Below, in pieces: positions 25,261-33,838 of a stretch of 64,000 bases of DNA. The DNA is from Ruminococcus sp. GTDB taxonomy: Bacteria; Bacillota; Clostridia; Oscillospirales; Acutalibacteraceae. The DNA lies in contig JALELS010000002.1 in NCBI GenBank assembly GCA_022768065.1, positions 1 through 64,000 of the forward strand, given 5' to 3'. How positions within the stretch are numbered: the stretch's first letter is position 1; each line of letters starts with the position of its first letter. The position numbers and the translations under genes are program-made. The notes under the pieces are model-generated. The model was not told the DNA's origin. It saw nothing but the letters and a program-made list of their open reading frames with translations, and made no database searches.

Positions 25261-25890
25261 TTATATTTTCTTGAGTCCTACCGACAAGCCCTTACCTATT
25301 GCAGAGCCGAGAACGGCGCACACGACAAGTTCGATAGGTGCGTTGATGCCCGCCGCTATACCTATAACGGTAGTAAGGATATTTGTAGCTCCGCCGAGAG
25401 CATTTGACTGCTCGGGCGTGAAGGTTGTATTCATAAACAGCAGAGCCAAAAAACCGAGGAAAAAGATAGTGTTAAAAGCCGAGCCGCAAATGCTTGCGAC
25501 AAGGTAATTTGCACCGTCCTTTTTAGTCTTTTTCGTCACGGCATTAAAGATAAGACCCGTAAGCCAACCTGCAAGCACACGCGGAACTACGCAAACGATA
25601 AGCGTTTTAATTACACTTATTGAAAGCAGTATTGCCCCGAATGCGCTCAGAGAAAAGCACTGAATGAAGCTTGAGACGCCGAAAACAAGTCCCAAAAAAG
25701 CTCCTGCGGCAGGCCCCAAAGTAACTGCGCCTATGATAACGGGTACCATAATAAGCGTCAGTTCAAGCGGACCGTACTTCAAATAGCCTATGGGCGTGAA
25801 GGTCATTACGGCAATAATTGCGGTAAGAAGAGCTAATTCGACTAAGCGAACAGTCTTTTGCGTTCTTGCCTTGTTTGTGGTTTTTGACAT
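25261..25890 (-). CDS. ECF transporter substrate-binding (S) component, possibly pantothenate (PanT-like)
   Basis: This protein of about 209 residues has six predicted membrane helices and the ECF S-component entry sequence VRLVELALLTAIIAVMTF. The conserved YGPLELTLIMVPVIIGAVTLGP stretch (given in outline) and a GxxxGxxFG loop follow. S-components deliver a vitamin through a shared ECF energising module, which is not encoded here. The next gene upstream is the CoA-pathway kinase coaX, so pantothenate is the most economical guess. The start is the ATG behind AAGGAGG rather than an ATG 15 codons upstream. Confidence 0.82.
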   Translation of the reverse strand: MSKTTNKARTQKTVRLVELALLTAIIAVMTFTPIGYLKYGPLELTLIMVPVIIGAVTLGPAAGAFLGLVFGVSSFIQCFSLSAFGAILLSISVIKTLIVCVVPRVLAGWLTGLIFNAVTKKTKKDGANYLVASICGSAFNTIFFLGFLALLFMNTTFTPEQSNALGGATNILTTVIGIAAGINAPIELVVCAVLGSAIGKGLSVGLKKI

Positions 25891-25975
25891 ATATAATCCT
25901 CCTTGCTGCTGCTCCGCAATGCGGATGCAACGCAAAATAATAAACTATGTAAAAACTAAGCGTTATATTCGATTG

Positions 25976-26743
25976 TTAATTTCTGTTTTTGTCATAAATG
26001 GCTTTAAGGCCATACAAAAGCAAATCATCGTCGTGGATGATATTGTGACGACAATATCCTATCACATAGGAGGAAAGGCCGCCGGTTGCGACAATGGTCT
26101 TAGGCTCGCCGAGCTGTTTTGAAAAACGGTCGAGCATACCGTCTATCATATCTGCCGTGCCGAAAATAATACCCGATTGCAAGCATTCAATCGTATTTGT
26201 GGCACAGGCGTGCGGCGGAGAAGCAAGCGAAAAAGACGGTAAAAGAGACGCCTGCCCCGAAAGAGCTTTCATTGATATCTCAACACCCGGTGCTATTGTG
26301 CCGCCGTGATACCCGCCGTGTTCATCAACTGCATATATTTTTGTGGCTGTGCCGAGATCAATAACAAATGCAGGCATTTCATAGCGAACCATTGCACCCA
26401 CAGAACCTGCAACAAGGTCCGCACCAAGCTCTGCCGGATTGTCAATTAAAATATTAAGTCCTGTTTTTACGCCCGGAGCTATAATAATAGGCTCTATACC
26501 GCAGACTTTGTTAACCGCTGTTTTTATTTTTCTTGTAAGTTCAGGAACAACCGAACTTAAAACAGCACCGTTGATTTTCGGGGGTTCCAAATTGTGCATT
26601 TTGAATATAGCGAGAAATTCAACGGCAAACTGATCGTCCGTTCTGTTGCGCTCGGTGGCAAGTCGCGAAACGAAACTTAACTTATCACCGTCAAACACTC
26701 CGAAAGTAATATTAGTATTGCCGATATCTATAGTCAGTATCAT
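25976..26743 (-). CDS. coaX: Type III pantothenate kinase
   Basis: This 255-residue protein begins MILTIDIGNTNITFGVFD, the phosphate-binding motif of CoaX, and continues with a VVPELT block. The catalytic Asp is in ELGADLVAGSVGA, and FVIDLGTATKI and GGTIAPGVEISMKAL follow. It phosphorylates pantothenate in the first step of CoA synthesis and needs a monovalent cation. It lies upstream of the ECF S-component gene in the same direction, probably as a two-gene unit. Confidence 0.94.
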   Translation of the reverse strand: MILTIDIGNTNITFGVFDGDKLSFVSRLATERNRTDDQFAVEFLAIFKMHNLEPPKINGAVLSSVVPELTRKIKTAVNKVCGIEPIIIAPGVKTGLNILIDNPAELGADLVAGSVGAMVRYEMPAFVIDLGTATKIYAVDEHGGYHGGTIAPGVEISMKALSGQASLLPSFSLASPPHACATNTIECLQSGIIFGTADMIDGMLDRFSKQLGEPKTIVATGGLSSYVIGYCRHNIIHDDDLLLYGLKAIYDKNRN

Positions 26744-26834
26744 AAATTCAGTAAAGGCACAAAACGCGCCGTTCCTTTCATATAGCTTTAAGTCTGTTAC
26801 AGCCTATATTTTAATACACAGGACAAAAAAAATC

Positions 26835-26862
26835 AAGCGGCTTTGCAAAAGCAAAGCCACTT
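26835..26862 (-). terminator. Terminator of the surface protein gene
   Basis: AAGCGGCTTTGC and GCAAAGCCACTT pair with one mismatch around AAAA and are followed on the minus strand by GATTTTTTTT, just after the stop. Confidence 0.88.
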
Positions 26863-26881
26863 GTAATAATTACAGGGTTAA

Positions 26882-27862
26882 TTATTTATCCTCTTTTTTC
26901 TTCTTGGTAAGAACAAGAGCGATACCTGCTGCAACAGCTACGCCTGCTACTGAGAAGAGAGCAACGTCGCCGGTCTGCGGAATCTTACCGGTTGAAGCCG
27001 AAGAACCGCTCTTTGAAGTTGTTGACTTCTTGGTGGTTGTTGTTGTGTCGTCACCTTTGCTTCCGCCGCCGAAGAGATTCTTAATGGTCTCAAAAGCCTT
27101 ACCGATGAAGCCCTTAACGCCGTCAATAGCGCTTGTGGTAGCCTCTGTCGGGCCTGCGGTCTCGTCATTCTTCTTAGAGATATCTTCCTGGCGAATTACT
27201 TCTGCGGAAAGAGCAGCATAAGCGCCGTCGGAAAGAGCGGGAACATACTCATCTTCTCCCTCGGGAGCCGGCTGAGTAGCATGAAGTTCATCAAGAACCT
27301 TCTGGATGTCTTCATAGTCCATTCTGCTCATTGCATTTATGATTACAGCAGCCTTTGCAGGGTTGTAAGCAGTAGGATTGCCTTCGTCATCGGGCATGTA
27401 AGGATTGTTGTCGAAATCTGTGAGAAGGTAATTCTCTATAACTTCGGCAATGTATGCTCTCTGATCATTGGTGAGAGAATCAAGAGCAGTTCTGATAGAA
27501 CCTGTGGTAGAAGGTGTACCCGGGTTCGGATTTGAACCGCCGGAGTTGCCGCCCTTGGTAAGAGCGTTAAGTATCATAATTAAAACGTCGGGTGCAACTT
27601 TACCGCTGTCGGCAAGTTTACCGAGAATGGTGATTAATTCTGCGATAACAGCCTCATCCATCTTGCCGTTGCTGTTGATGATGATGCCGACAAGCTGCTT
27701 AATGGTATCGGCAGCTCCGCCTAAATCAACATCGGGAAGAGTGATACCGCCGAGTATGTCGCCGATTCCGCCGCCGCTTGCAGTAGTGTCTTCAGCAAAA
27801 GCCGGGAGGCAGAATGAAAATGCCATCACTAAGGAAAGCAACACTGCTAAGAACTTTTTCAT
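26882..27862 (-). CDS. Secreted cell-wall protein with IPQTGD sorting signal
   Basis: This 326-residue protein has a signal peptide (MKKFLAVLLSLVMAFSFCLPAFA). A Gly/Asn-rich and helical body, a Thr/Ser-rich spacer near residues 270-290, and a C-terminal sorting signal follow: IPQTGD, a hydrophobic helix and KKKKEDK. It should be attached to the wall by a sortase. IPQTG replaces the usual LPxTG, and no sortase gene is present in the window. The body has no domain I recognise. Codon use (AAG, CTC, GGC) differs from neighbours and suggests high expression. Its own TTGACA-N17-TAAAAT promoter supports this. Confidence 0.85.
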   Translation of the reverse strand: MKKFLAVLLSLVMAFSFCLPAFAEDTTASGGGIGDILGGITLPDVDLGGAADTIKQLVGIIINSNGKMDEAVIAELITILGKLADSGKVAPDVLIMILNALTKGGNSGGSNPNPGTPSTTGSIRTALDSLTNDQRAYIAEVIENYLLTDFDNNPYMPDDEGNPTAYNPAKAAVIINAMSRMDYEDIQKVLDELHATQPAPEGEDEYVPALSDGAYAALSAEVIRQEDISKKNDETAGPTEATTSAIDGVKGFIGKAFETIKNLFGGGSKGDDTTTTTKKSTTSKSGSSASTGKIPQTGDVALFSVAGVAVAAGIALVLTKKKKEDK

Positions 27863-27915
27863 AATTAAATCCCTCTTATTTCAATTATTTGAGTTGTCAC
27901 TCATTATTTAATGAC

Positions 27916-27944
27916 ATTTTACTATATGTTTTTGCGGTTGTCAA
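27916..27944 (-). promoter_or_regulatory. Promoter of the surface protein gene
   Basis: TTGACA and TAAAAT on the minus strand are exactly 17 bases apart, 54 bases upstream of the ATG. Confidence 0.75.
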
Positions 27945-28057
27945 CTATAAAAAGAGAATATTTTTCCGCAATTTTGGTGTTTTTTTAATAATTCCACACT
28001 TTGCGGCGTCAATGTTTTAAAAAACCGATTTGATGCGGTGTTTCCGCCGATTTTGTG

Positions 28058-28086
28058 TTGACGGCAAAGGCTGACAACTATATAAT
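28058..28086 (+). promoter_or_regulatory. Promoter of the 201-residue membrane protein and shikimate operon
   Basis: TTGACG and TATAAT are exactly 17 bases apart, followed by AAAGGAGG and the ATG. It diverges from the surface protein promoter, and the intervening ~110 bases show no further feature. Confidence 0.78.
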
Positions 28087-28112
28087 GTATATAAAAATCA
28101 AAGGAGGCACTT

Positions 28113-28718
28113 ATGCGAACGGAGGAAAAAGTATTTTTCGGAATCGGAACGGCATCGTTTTTGCTTATGCTCTTTGACCTGCTTTTTGAGGTCTTTTCCG
28201 CATCGCTTTTTATAGGCTCTAAGCGGCTTATTTCTTATATCGGTATACTTATTATAGTATATGCCGTCAGCTTCACGGTCTTATGCTTTCTTGTTGTTAA
28301 AAATCACCGAGGCCGTTTTAAAAGCAAAGGAACACGGATTTTTTTAAGAGTGCTTTCGATAATAATTTGCATAATGCTTTGCCTTGCCGGTATCACAATC
28401 GACGGAATTCTATATACCGATACCGTAAAAAAAGCCACATCGGATGACAAGCGCCATACTATTATAATAGACAGCGAACCGGGCTCGGGCGAATGGAATA
28501 TGACCGTTTACAGACGGTACTCCCCTTTTCTTATGTCCGCTCGCGGAAACGGAAAAAAAGTCGTTGATATGGCAGACGAGAACGGAGATATAGACGTTGT
28601 ATGGACTGACGGCGGCTGTCTTGTAAGTTACAAGGCTTATAAAACCGATGCAACAAGCGTTGATGACACCGAAACCGTAACGCTGCGATTTTTTTACAAT
28701 GAAAAATCAGGCAAATAA
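28113..28718 (+). CDS. Membrane-anchored protein of unknown function
   Basis: This 201-residue protein has three hydrophobic helices (about residues 8-33, 42-64 and 78-99) followed by an external domain of ~95 residues containing HTIIIDSEPGSGEWNM and a DIDVVWTDGGCLVSY segment. The helix-plus-small-domain plan is faintly like DUF5412 proteins, but I would not assign it. The ribosome binding site AAAGGAGG is strong. It is the first gene of a run that continues with a DMT transporter and shikimate genes, 29 bases downstream. Confidence 0.75.
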   Translation: MRTEEKVFFGIGTASFLLMLFDLLFEVFSASLFIGSKRLISYIGILIIVYAVSFTVLCFLVVKNHRGRFKSKGTRIFLRVLSIIICIMLCLAGITIDGILYTDTVKKATSDDKRHTIIIDSEPGSGEWNMTVYRRYSPFLMSARGNGKKVVDMADENGDIDVVWTDGGCLVSYKAYKTDATSVDDTETVTLRFFYNEKSGK

Positions 28719-28747
28719 TTATACAGCTGCTTATAAGAGGTGTTTTT

Positions 28748-29620
28748 ATGTGGCTCGTTTTAGCATTTTTATCTGCCGGATTTGCCGGAATAACGGCAAT
28801 TCTTGCTAAAATCGGCTTACGGAACGTCAACTCAAATCTTGCCACGGCTCTGCGCACAATAGTTGTGCTTTTGTTTTCGTGGCTGATGGTTTTCATTGTC
28901 GGCTCCGCCTCCGGAATAAAGGAAATAAGTGCAAAAACATTTATATTTCTGATTTTATCCGGTCTTGCCACGGGTGCTTCATGGCTTTGCTATTTCAGAG
29001 CGCTCCAGCTCGGCGACGTCAACAAAGTTGCTCCCATAGACAAATCAAGCACGGTACTTACAATGATACTTGCCCTGATTTTTCTCGGAGAAAAGCTGAC
29101 CGCAGTTAAAATAATAGGTATGATTCTTATCGGCACAGGAACGTTTCTTATGATAGAAAAGAAAAAAACAGATAATTCCTCCGCCGACAAGAAGAACGGA
29201 GCTTCACTTATATATGCTCTGCTTTCCGCTGTTTTTGCGGCTTTGACCTCAATCTTCGGAAAAGTCGGCATAGAGGGTGTAGAGTCAAATCTCGGCACGG
29301 CGATAAGAACCGTGGTTGTTCTTCTGATGGCCTGGATTTTGGTCTTTGCGGAAAAGAAGCAGGGTGAAATCAAGAACATTGATAAAAAGAGCTGGCTGTT
29401 TTTGGTTCTTTCGGGATTCACCACAGGCGGCTCATGGCTTTGCTATTACGGAGCGCTGAAAGAGGGCCCGGCAAGTATTATTGCACCGATAGACAAATTG
29501 AGCATTGTTGTAACTGTTGCATTTTCATACATAATATTAAAAGAAAAGCTTTCAAAAAAGGCATTTTGGGGGCTTGTGCTGATAGTGGCGGGAACTTTGT
29601 CGCTTCTTATTAAATACTGA
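28748..29620 (+). CDS. DMT-superfamily (EamA) transporter
   Basis: This 290-residue protein has ten membrane helices in two EamA repeats. Each repeat shows the family's SGLATGASWLCYFRAL or SGFTTGGSWLCYYGAL segment followed by a VAPIDK or IAPIDK helix start, a clear internal duplication. Members export or import amino acids, nucleosides and other small metabolites. Specificity cannot be deduced. It ends 17 bases before the aroE-aroK fusion, so a substrate linked to aromatic metabolism is possible but unproven. Confidence 0.88.
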   Translation: MWLVLAFLSAGFAGITAILAKIGLRNVNSNLATALRTIVVLLFSWLMVFIVGSASGIKEISAKTFIFLILSGLATGASWLCYFRALQLGDVNKVAPIDKSSTVLTMILALIFLGEKLTAVKIIGMILIGTGTFLMIEKKKTDNSSADKKNGASLIYALLSAVFAALTSIFGKVGIEGVESNLGTAIRTVVVLLMAWILVFAEKKQGEIKNIDKKSWLFLVLSGFTTGGSWLCYYGALKEGPASIIAPIDKLSIVVTVAFSYIILKEKLSKKAFWGLVLIVAGTLSLLIKY

Positions 29621-29637
29621 TTGAAACGGAGACTCAT

Positions 29638-30873
29638 ATGTACGGACTTTTGGGAGAAAAATTAGGTCACAGCTTTTCGCCGCAGATACATGCCCTGCTC
29701 GGCGATTATAAATACAGATTGTTTGAAAAACAAAAAGATGAGCTTGACGACTTTTTTAAAAACAGAAATTGGAACGGCATAAATGTAACAATACCGTATA
29801 AAAAAGCCGTTATCCCCTACCTTGACCGTCTTTCGCCCTTCGCCGAAAAAATAGGGAGCGTAAACACGATAGTTGCCGAAAAAGACGGCACGCTCACGGG
29901 ATATAACACGGATTACGACGGGTTTTCATATTTAATTGATGTTTCCGGAATATCGGCAGAAAACAAAAAATGTCTTGTTTTGGGTTCGGGCGGCGCATCA
30001 TTAACGGTAATAGCGGTGCTCAAGGATAAAAAAGCACGCGAAATTGTCAACATTTCACGTTCGGGAGAAAACAATTACGAAAATATAGACAAACATTTTG
30101 ACGCGGACATAATCGTAAACACAACGCCCGTCGGAATGTATCCGAACAATCTAAATTCACCGTTATCGCTTGACGGATTTAAAAATCTTTCCGGTGTTCT
30201 GGATATAGTATATAATCCGCAAAAGACCAAACTGATACTTGACGCCGAAAAGCGAAATATCAAAGCGCTGAGCGGTCTTTCAATGCTTGTTGCTCAGGCG
30301 AAAAGAGCCGCCGAGTTGTTTTTGGGAACAAAAATACCCGACAGCAAAAATGACGAGATATACCGTAAGCTCTCGCTTGAGATGAAAAACATTATTTTAA
30401 TAGGTATGCCCGGTTCCGGCAAAACGACAGTCGGAAAAAGAATTGCCGCGGCTTTGAACCGCGACTTTATAGACACCGACGAAATGATAGTAAAGAACGT
30501 TGGCAAACCTATTACCGACATATTTGCAAACGGCGGAGAAAAGCTTTTCAGAAAATACGAGCACGACGCGGTGCTTGCGGCGGGCAAACTCAGCGGCAAG
30601 GTAATTTCAACCGGCGGCGGAGTTGTGGTAACGGACGACAATTTTGACGCTCTGAGACAAAACGGAACGATAATATTTTTAAACCGCAACACCTCTTATC
30701 TGCCGACAGACGGCAGGCCGCTGTCGCAGAGTAACGATCTTAACGAGATGTTCAAAAAGAGACTTCCGCTTTACAGAAAATTCTGTGATATTGAGGCGGA
30801 CGGAAATAACACGATAGAAAATGTTGCGAACAATATTTTAAAGGAGTTGCGAAATGAAAATACTTGTGATTAA
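29638..30873 (+). CDS. Shikimate dehydrogenase-shikimate kinase fusion (AroE-AroK)
   Basis: This 411-residue protein joins two enzymes. Residues 1-~255 are shikimate dehydrogenase: GEKLGHSFSPQIHALL for substrate binding, catalytic Lys in NVTIPYKKAVIPYL, Asp in NTDYDGF, and nucleotide-binding VLGSGGASLTV. Residues ~256-411 are shikimate kinase: P-loop GMPGSGKTTVGKRI, DTDEMI, STGGGVV and GRPLS. The protein therefore turns 3-dehydroshikimate into shikimate 3-phosphate. The kinase half begins with a Met-Lys that would be a normal start if separate, suggesting a simple gene fusion. It overlaps aroQ by 20 bases. Confidence 0.93.
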   Translation: MYGLLGEKLGHSFSPQIHALLGDYKYRLFEKQKDELDDFFKNRNWNGINVTIPYKKAVIPYLDRLSPFAEKIGSVNTIVAEKDGTLTGYNTDYDGFSYLIDVSGISAENKKCLVLGSGGASLTVIAVLKDKKAREIVNISRSGENNYENIDKHFDADIIVNTTPVGMYPNNLNSPLSLDGFKNLSGVLDIVYNPQKTKLILDAEKRNIKALSGLSMLVAQAKRAAELFLGTKIPDSKNDEIYRKLSLEMKNIILIGMPGSGKTTVGKRIAAALNRDFIDTDEMIVKNVGKPITDIFANGGEKLFRKYEHDAVLAAGKLSGKVISTGGGVVVTDDNFDALRQNGTIIFLNRNTSYLPTDGRPLSQSNDLNEMFKKRLPLYRKFCDIEADGNNTIENVANNILKELRNENTCD

Positions 30874-31285
30874 CGGTCCGAACATCAATATGCTCGGCAT
30901 AAGGGAGCCTGCGATTTACGGTGACAGGAATTATGAGTCCCTTATAAATCAGATAAATGCCTGGGGCACGGAACTTCATGCCGAGGTTGAATGTTACCAA
31001 TCAAACCACGAGGGCGATATAGTAGACAAAATACAGGACGCATTCGGCAAATTCGACGGTATAGTCATAAACCCGGCGGCATACACCCACACAAGCGTTG
31101 CAATACTCGACGCGCTGAAAGCCGTTTCCATACCTGCTTGCGAGGTACACATTTCGGACGTTAACGAACGTGAGGAATTCAGACACATTTCATACGCCGG
31201 TATGGCGTGTGAGGCGCACTTTATAGGGCTCGGATTTGACGGGTACAAAAAAGCGATGGAATATCTGTGTGAAAAATACAAATAA
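30854..31285 (+). CDS. aroQ: Type II 3-dehydroquinate dehydratase
   Basis: This 143-residue protein starts KILVINGPNINMLGIREP and contains CYQSNHEGDIVDKIQ, INPAAYTHTSVAI and EVHISDVNEREEFRHIS, the full AroQ active-site set including the catalytic Tyr, Asn and His. It supplies the dehydroshikimate used by the fused enzyme encoded just upstream. An AAGGAG site precedes the ATG within the aroEK coding region, implying coupled translation. Confidence 0.95.
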   Translation: MKILVINGPNINMLGIREPAIYGDRNYESLINQINAWGTELHAEVECYQSNHEGDIVDKIQDAFGKFDGIVINPAAYTHTSVAILDALKAVSIPACEVHISDVNEREEFRHISYAGMACEAHFIGLGFDGYKKAMEYLCEKYK

Positions 31286-31301
31286 AAAAGCATAAAAATA
31301 C

Positions 31302-31340
31302 ACGGAGCTGTAAGACGCACGGTTTTACGGCTCCGTTTTA
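31302..31340. terminator. Bidirectional terminator after aroQ
   Basis: ACGGAGCTGTAA and TTACGGCTCCGT pair with one G-U and are followed by TTTTAATTTT. They lie between aroQ and the convergent U32 gene. Confidence 0.85.
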
Positions 31341-31366
31341 ATTTTGGCACAAAAAATTCTTTGCAT

Positions 31367-33397
31367 TTATTCCACGCCGCGGTACAAAAGTCCGCGGGTA
31401 AATTCAATTTCGGGCGAAGAACCGTTTTGATACGCTTTGAGTACCGAACTTATCTGTTCTTTGTCCTCAGTTGTAAACTCCAAAAACACAAAGTCCGCGT
31501 TTTTGACTTCGCTCATTCTGTCAGCCATATATATGGGTCTCGAATTAAACAGTTCGGAAAATCCGTTTGTACAGCGAACCGGAAATTCTATGCCCTTTCG
31601 GTCGCGTAAGGAGGAGTTTCTGCCGCACTCGCGACAGCTTTTTCCGTTTTTTATCGGACAATTTCTTGTGAGCATAAGCGGCACTCTGCCGTAGACGCAA
31701 ATTCCGCGCCGACACTCTCCCCCAAGTGCAGACAGCTGCTTTAAAGTCATCTCATATGAGAGCACACATTCCTCCGCTCCGAGTTTTTGTATTTCGGACA
31801 GAGAAACCGAGTTGAAAATATTTAAAAACGGTCCGCCTATAATCCGAACTCCCGCCTTCTTTGCCGCTGCAACCGAATCGAGCGTATTGCAAAGAGCATA
31901 CTCTGCGCCGCTTTTTATAAGCCTTTCGACAATTTCATCGAAATTACCGAATATACCTCTCGGCAAAACAGCTCCTGCGGAATATTTTTTAAAAAGCTCC
32001 GGCTTTGAAAACAGCGGAATAAAGAGCTTATCACATTCCACATCTTCGGGAATGGCGGCTGTATCGCGGAACGAAATATACGTCTGCGGCTTTTTATTCG
32101 GCTTGCGATTTTGAATAACGATATTTGATTTGTATATACGGTACGGTGCTCTTTCTTTAAGTCTGTCGGCAAGGCGGGACAAAGCCTCCCTGCGAAGCGC
32201 GTTTATTTCTGCCGCCGACACACTCAATCCGTCGTCAATAACGATGTCGGCATCGCCGAACGAAAAGACGGTTCCGCCGCATTTTTGAAGTCTCAAAACA
32301 GCTTCATCTTTGGTGAAAGGTCTGTTTACGGCTTTTTGCGGCAAGTTTTCGGATAAAACAGTAACGCTTAAATCATTTGCGGAAGCCGTAAGACTGATTT
32401 TCTCGTCGGATTTTACAGAGAGAACAAAATGCACCTTGTAAACCGCACGTTCTTTTTCGTAAATACGTTCATATTTTTTGAGAAGCGAGGCAGTAGCTGA
32501 AGTTACATTTTCCTTTTCGCGGAACCCGAACATATTTCTGCCCAAGACATTTTCGTAATATCCCTTTGTAAATCCCGAACGTGAAAACAGCGAGCAAAGG
32601 TCGTCGGAATTCTCGTTTGAATACTCCCCCGACAGCGAATTTTTCAGAGCCGTAACAGCGGCTGCGACATACTCGGGGCGTTTCATTCTGCCCTCTATTT
32701 TAAAAGACGATATTCCCGTTTTTGACAGTATCGGTGCGTACTCGATAAGTGATAAATCTTTTAAGCTCAAATCGCGTCCCGTTCCGTTTTCCGCCGCAAA
32801 AGGAAGTCGGCAGGGCTGAGCGCACAGACCTCGGTTGCCGCTTCGCGACCCCAAAAACGCACTCAAAAGGCATTGCCCCGAGACGCACATACAAAGCGCC
32901 CCGTGGACGAACATCTCAAGCTCAATCGGCGAGTTTTCGCACAAATATTTAATCTCGTCTTTTGATAATTCGCGAGGCAAAACAGCCCGTGTAAAGCCTA
33001 AATCGGCAAGAATACGTATGCCATCCAAAGTGCCGACCGACATTTGGGTGGAAGCGTGCAGCTCTATATCGGGACAAATATCCTTTACGATGCGCGAAAC
33101 GCCAAGGTCCTGCAAAATAAGCGCATCTGCACCGCTTTTGCAGATACGCCTGACGCTTTCCTTAAGCTCCGACATTTCACTGTCTTTAACAAGAGTATTT
33201 AAGGTTATATGAACTTTAACATTTCTTTCGTGGCAAAAATCCACCGCACGCTGCAAATCGTCCCCCGAAAAATTAGAGGCATTTCTGCGCGCGTTGAAGT
33301 TACCGGTGCCGAAATACACGGCGTCCGCTCCGCTTCGTACTGCGGCAGTCAACGCTTCAAAACTGCCTGCGGGAGCCAATATCTCGGGCTTTATCAT
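31367..33397 (-). CDS. U32-family peptidase with DUF3656 extension
   Basis: This 676-residue protein starts KPEILAPAGSFEALTAAVRSGADAVYFG (outline) and carries the U32 signature HGALCMCVSGQCLLSAF followed by GNRGLCAQPCRLPF. A long C-terminal part includes the Cys set CPIKNGKSCREC. U32 proteins are now mostly linked to RNA hydroxylation (RlhA, TrhP) with Fe-S clusters, and the Cys residues fit this, so peptidase activity is doubtful. Its ATG overlaps the zapA stop (ATGA), so the two are cotranslated. The length matches the large U32/DUF3656 form of Clostridia. Confidence 0.9.
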   Translation of the reverse strand: MIKPEILAPAGSFEALTAAVRSGADAVYFGTGNFNARRNASNFSGDDLQRAVDFCHERNVKVHITLNTLVKDSEMSELKESVRRICKSGADALILQDLGVSRIVKDICPDIELHASTQMSVGTLDGIRILADLGFTRAVLPRELSKDEIKYLCENSPIELEMFVHGALCMCVSGQCLLSAFLGSRSGNRGLCAQPCRLPFAAENGTGRDLSLKDLSLIEYAPILSKTGISSFKIEGRMKRPEYVAAAVTALKNSLSGEYSNENSDDLCSLFSRSGFTKGYYENVLGRNMFGFREKENVTSATASLLKKYERIYEKERAVYKVHFVLSVKSDEKISLTASANDLSVTVLSENLPQKAVNRPFTKDEAVLRLQKCGGTVFSFGDADIVIDDGLSVSAAEINALRREALSRLADRLKERAPYRIYKSNIVIQNRKPNKKPQTYISFRDTAAIPEDVECDKLFIPLFSKPELFKKYSAGAVLPRGIFGNFDEIVERLIKSGAEYALCNTLDSVAAAKKAGVRIIGGPFLNIFNSVSLSEIQKLGAEECVLSYEMTLKQLSALGGECRRGICVYGRVPLMLTRNCPIKNGKSCRECGRNSSLRDRKGIEFPVRCTNGFSELFNSRPIYMADRMSEVKNADFVFLEFTTEDKEQISSVLKAYQNGSSPEIEFTRGLLYRGVE

Positions 33398-33783
33398 TTA
33401 GCGGAATCCGGCTCTTTTTCGGAAGAAAACAGATTTATCTGTGCCGCTCCGGCTTTTTGCTCTGTTTTAAGGCGGTCTATTTCACGCTTGTAGAAGTCTC
33501 TTTCGGACTTTGACTGAGACGCATCTTCAAGATAATCTTTTATCTGAGCACGGAGATTATCTGCACTCTGCTCGGCCTTTTTGGCGCTGTTGGCATAATC
33601 AAGCGCTATCAAAACAGCCGCCTGGTTGGTTGAAATAAACGGATTTACAGCACGAAGCTCTTTCATCTTATCGTCAATTTCGGCAGCAAGCATTGCCGTA
33701 TATTCGGGAGTTTCCTCAGTAGTGAGAGCGTAATCAACTCCGGCGATATTTACTTTAACCTTGTTTTTTTCCAAGACATTCAC
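33394..33783 (-). CDS. zapA: Cell division protein ZapA
   Basis: This 129-residue protein has the ZapA start KVNIAGVDYALTTEETPEYT and a following helix with AVLIALDYANSAKKAEQSAD, then a C-terminal coiled coil. ZapA binds FtsZ and bundles protofilaments at the division ring. The location immediately before a U32 gene is common in Clostridia. The C-terminal 30 residues are low complexity and probably disordered. Confidence 0.85.
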   Translation of the reverse strand: MNVLEKNKVKVNIAGVDYALTTEETPEYTAMLAAEIDDKMKELRAVNPFISTNQAAVLIALDYANSAKKAEQSADNLRAQIKDYLEDASQSKSERDFYKREIDRLKTEQKAGAAQINLFSSEKEPDSAK

Positions 33784-33838
33784 ACCCCTGTTTTTATTAC
33801 AAATATTATTATACTTTATATTTTAAAAAACTGCAACA

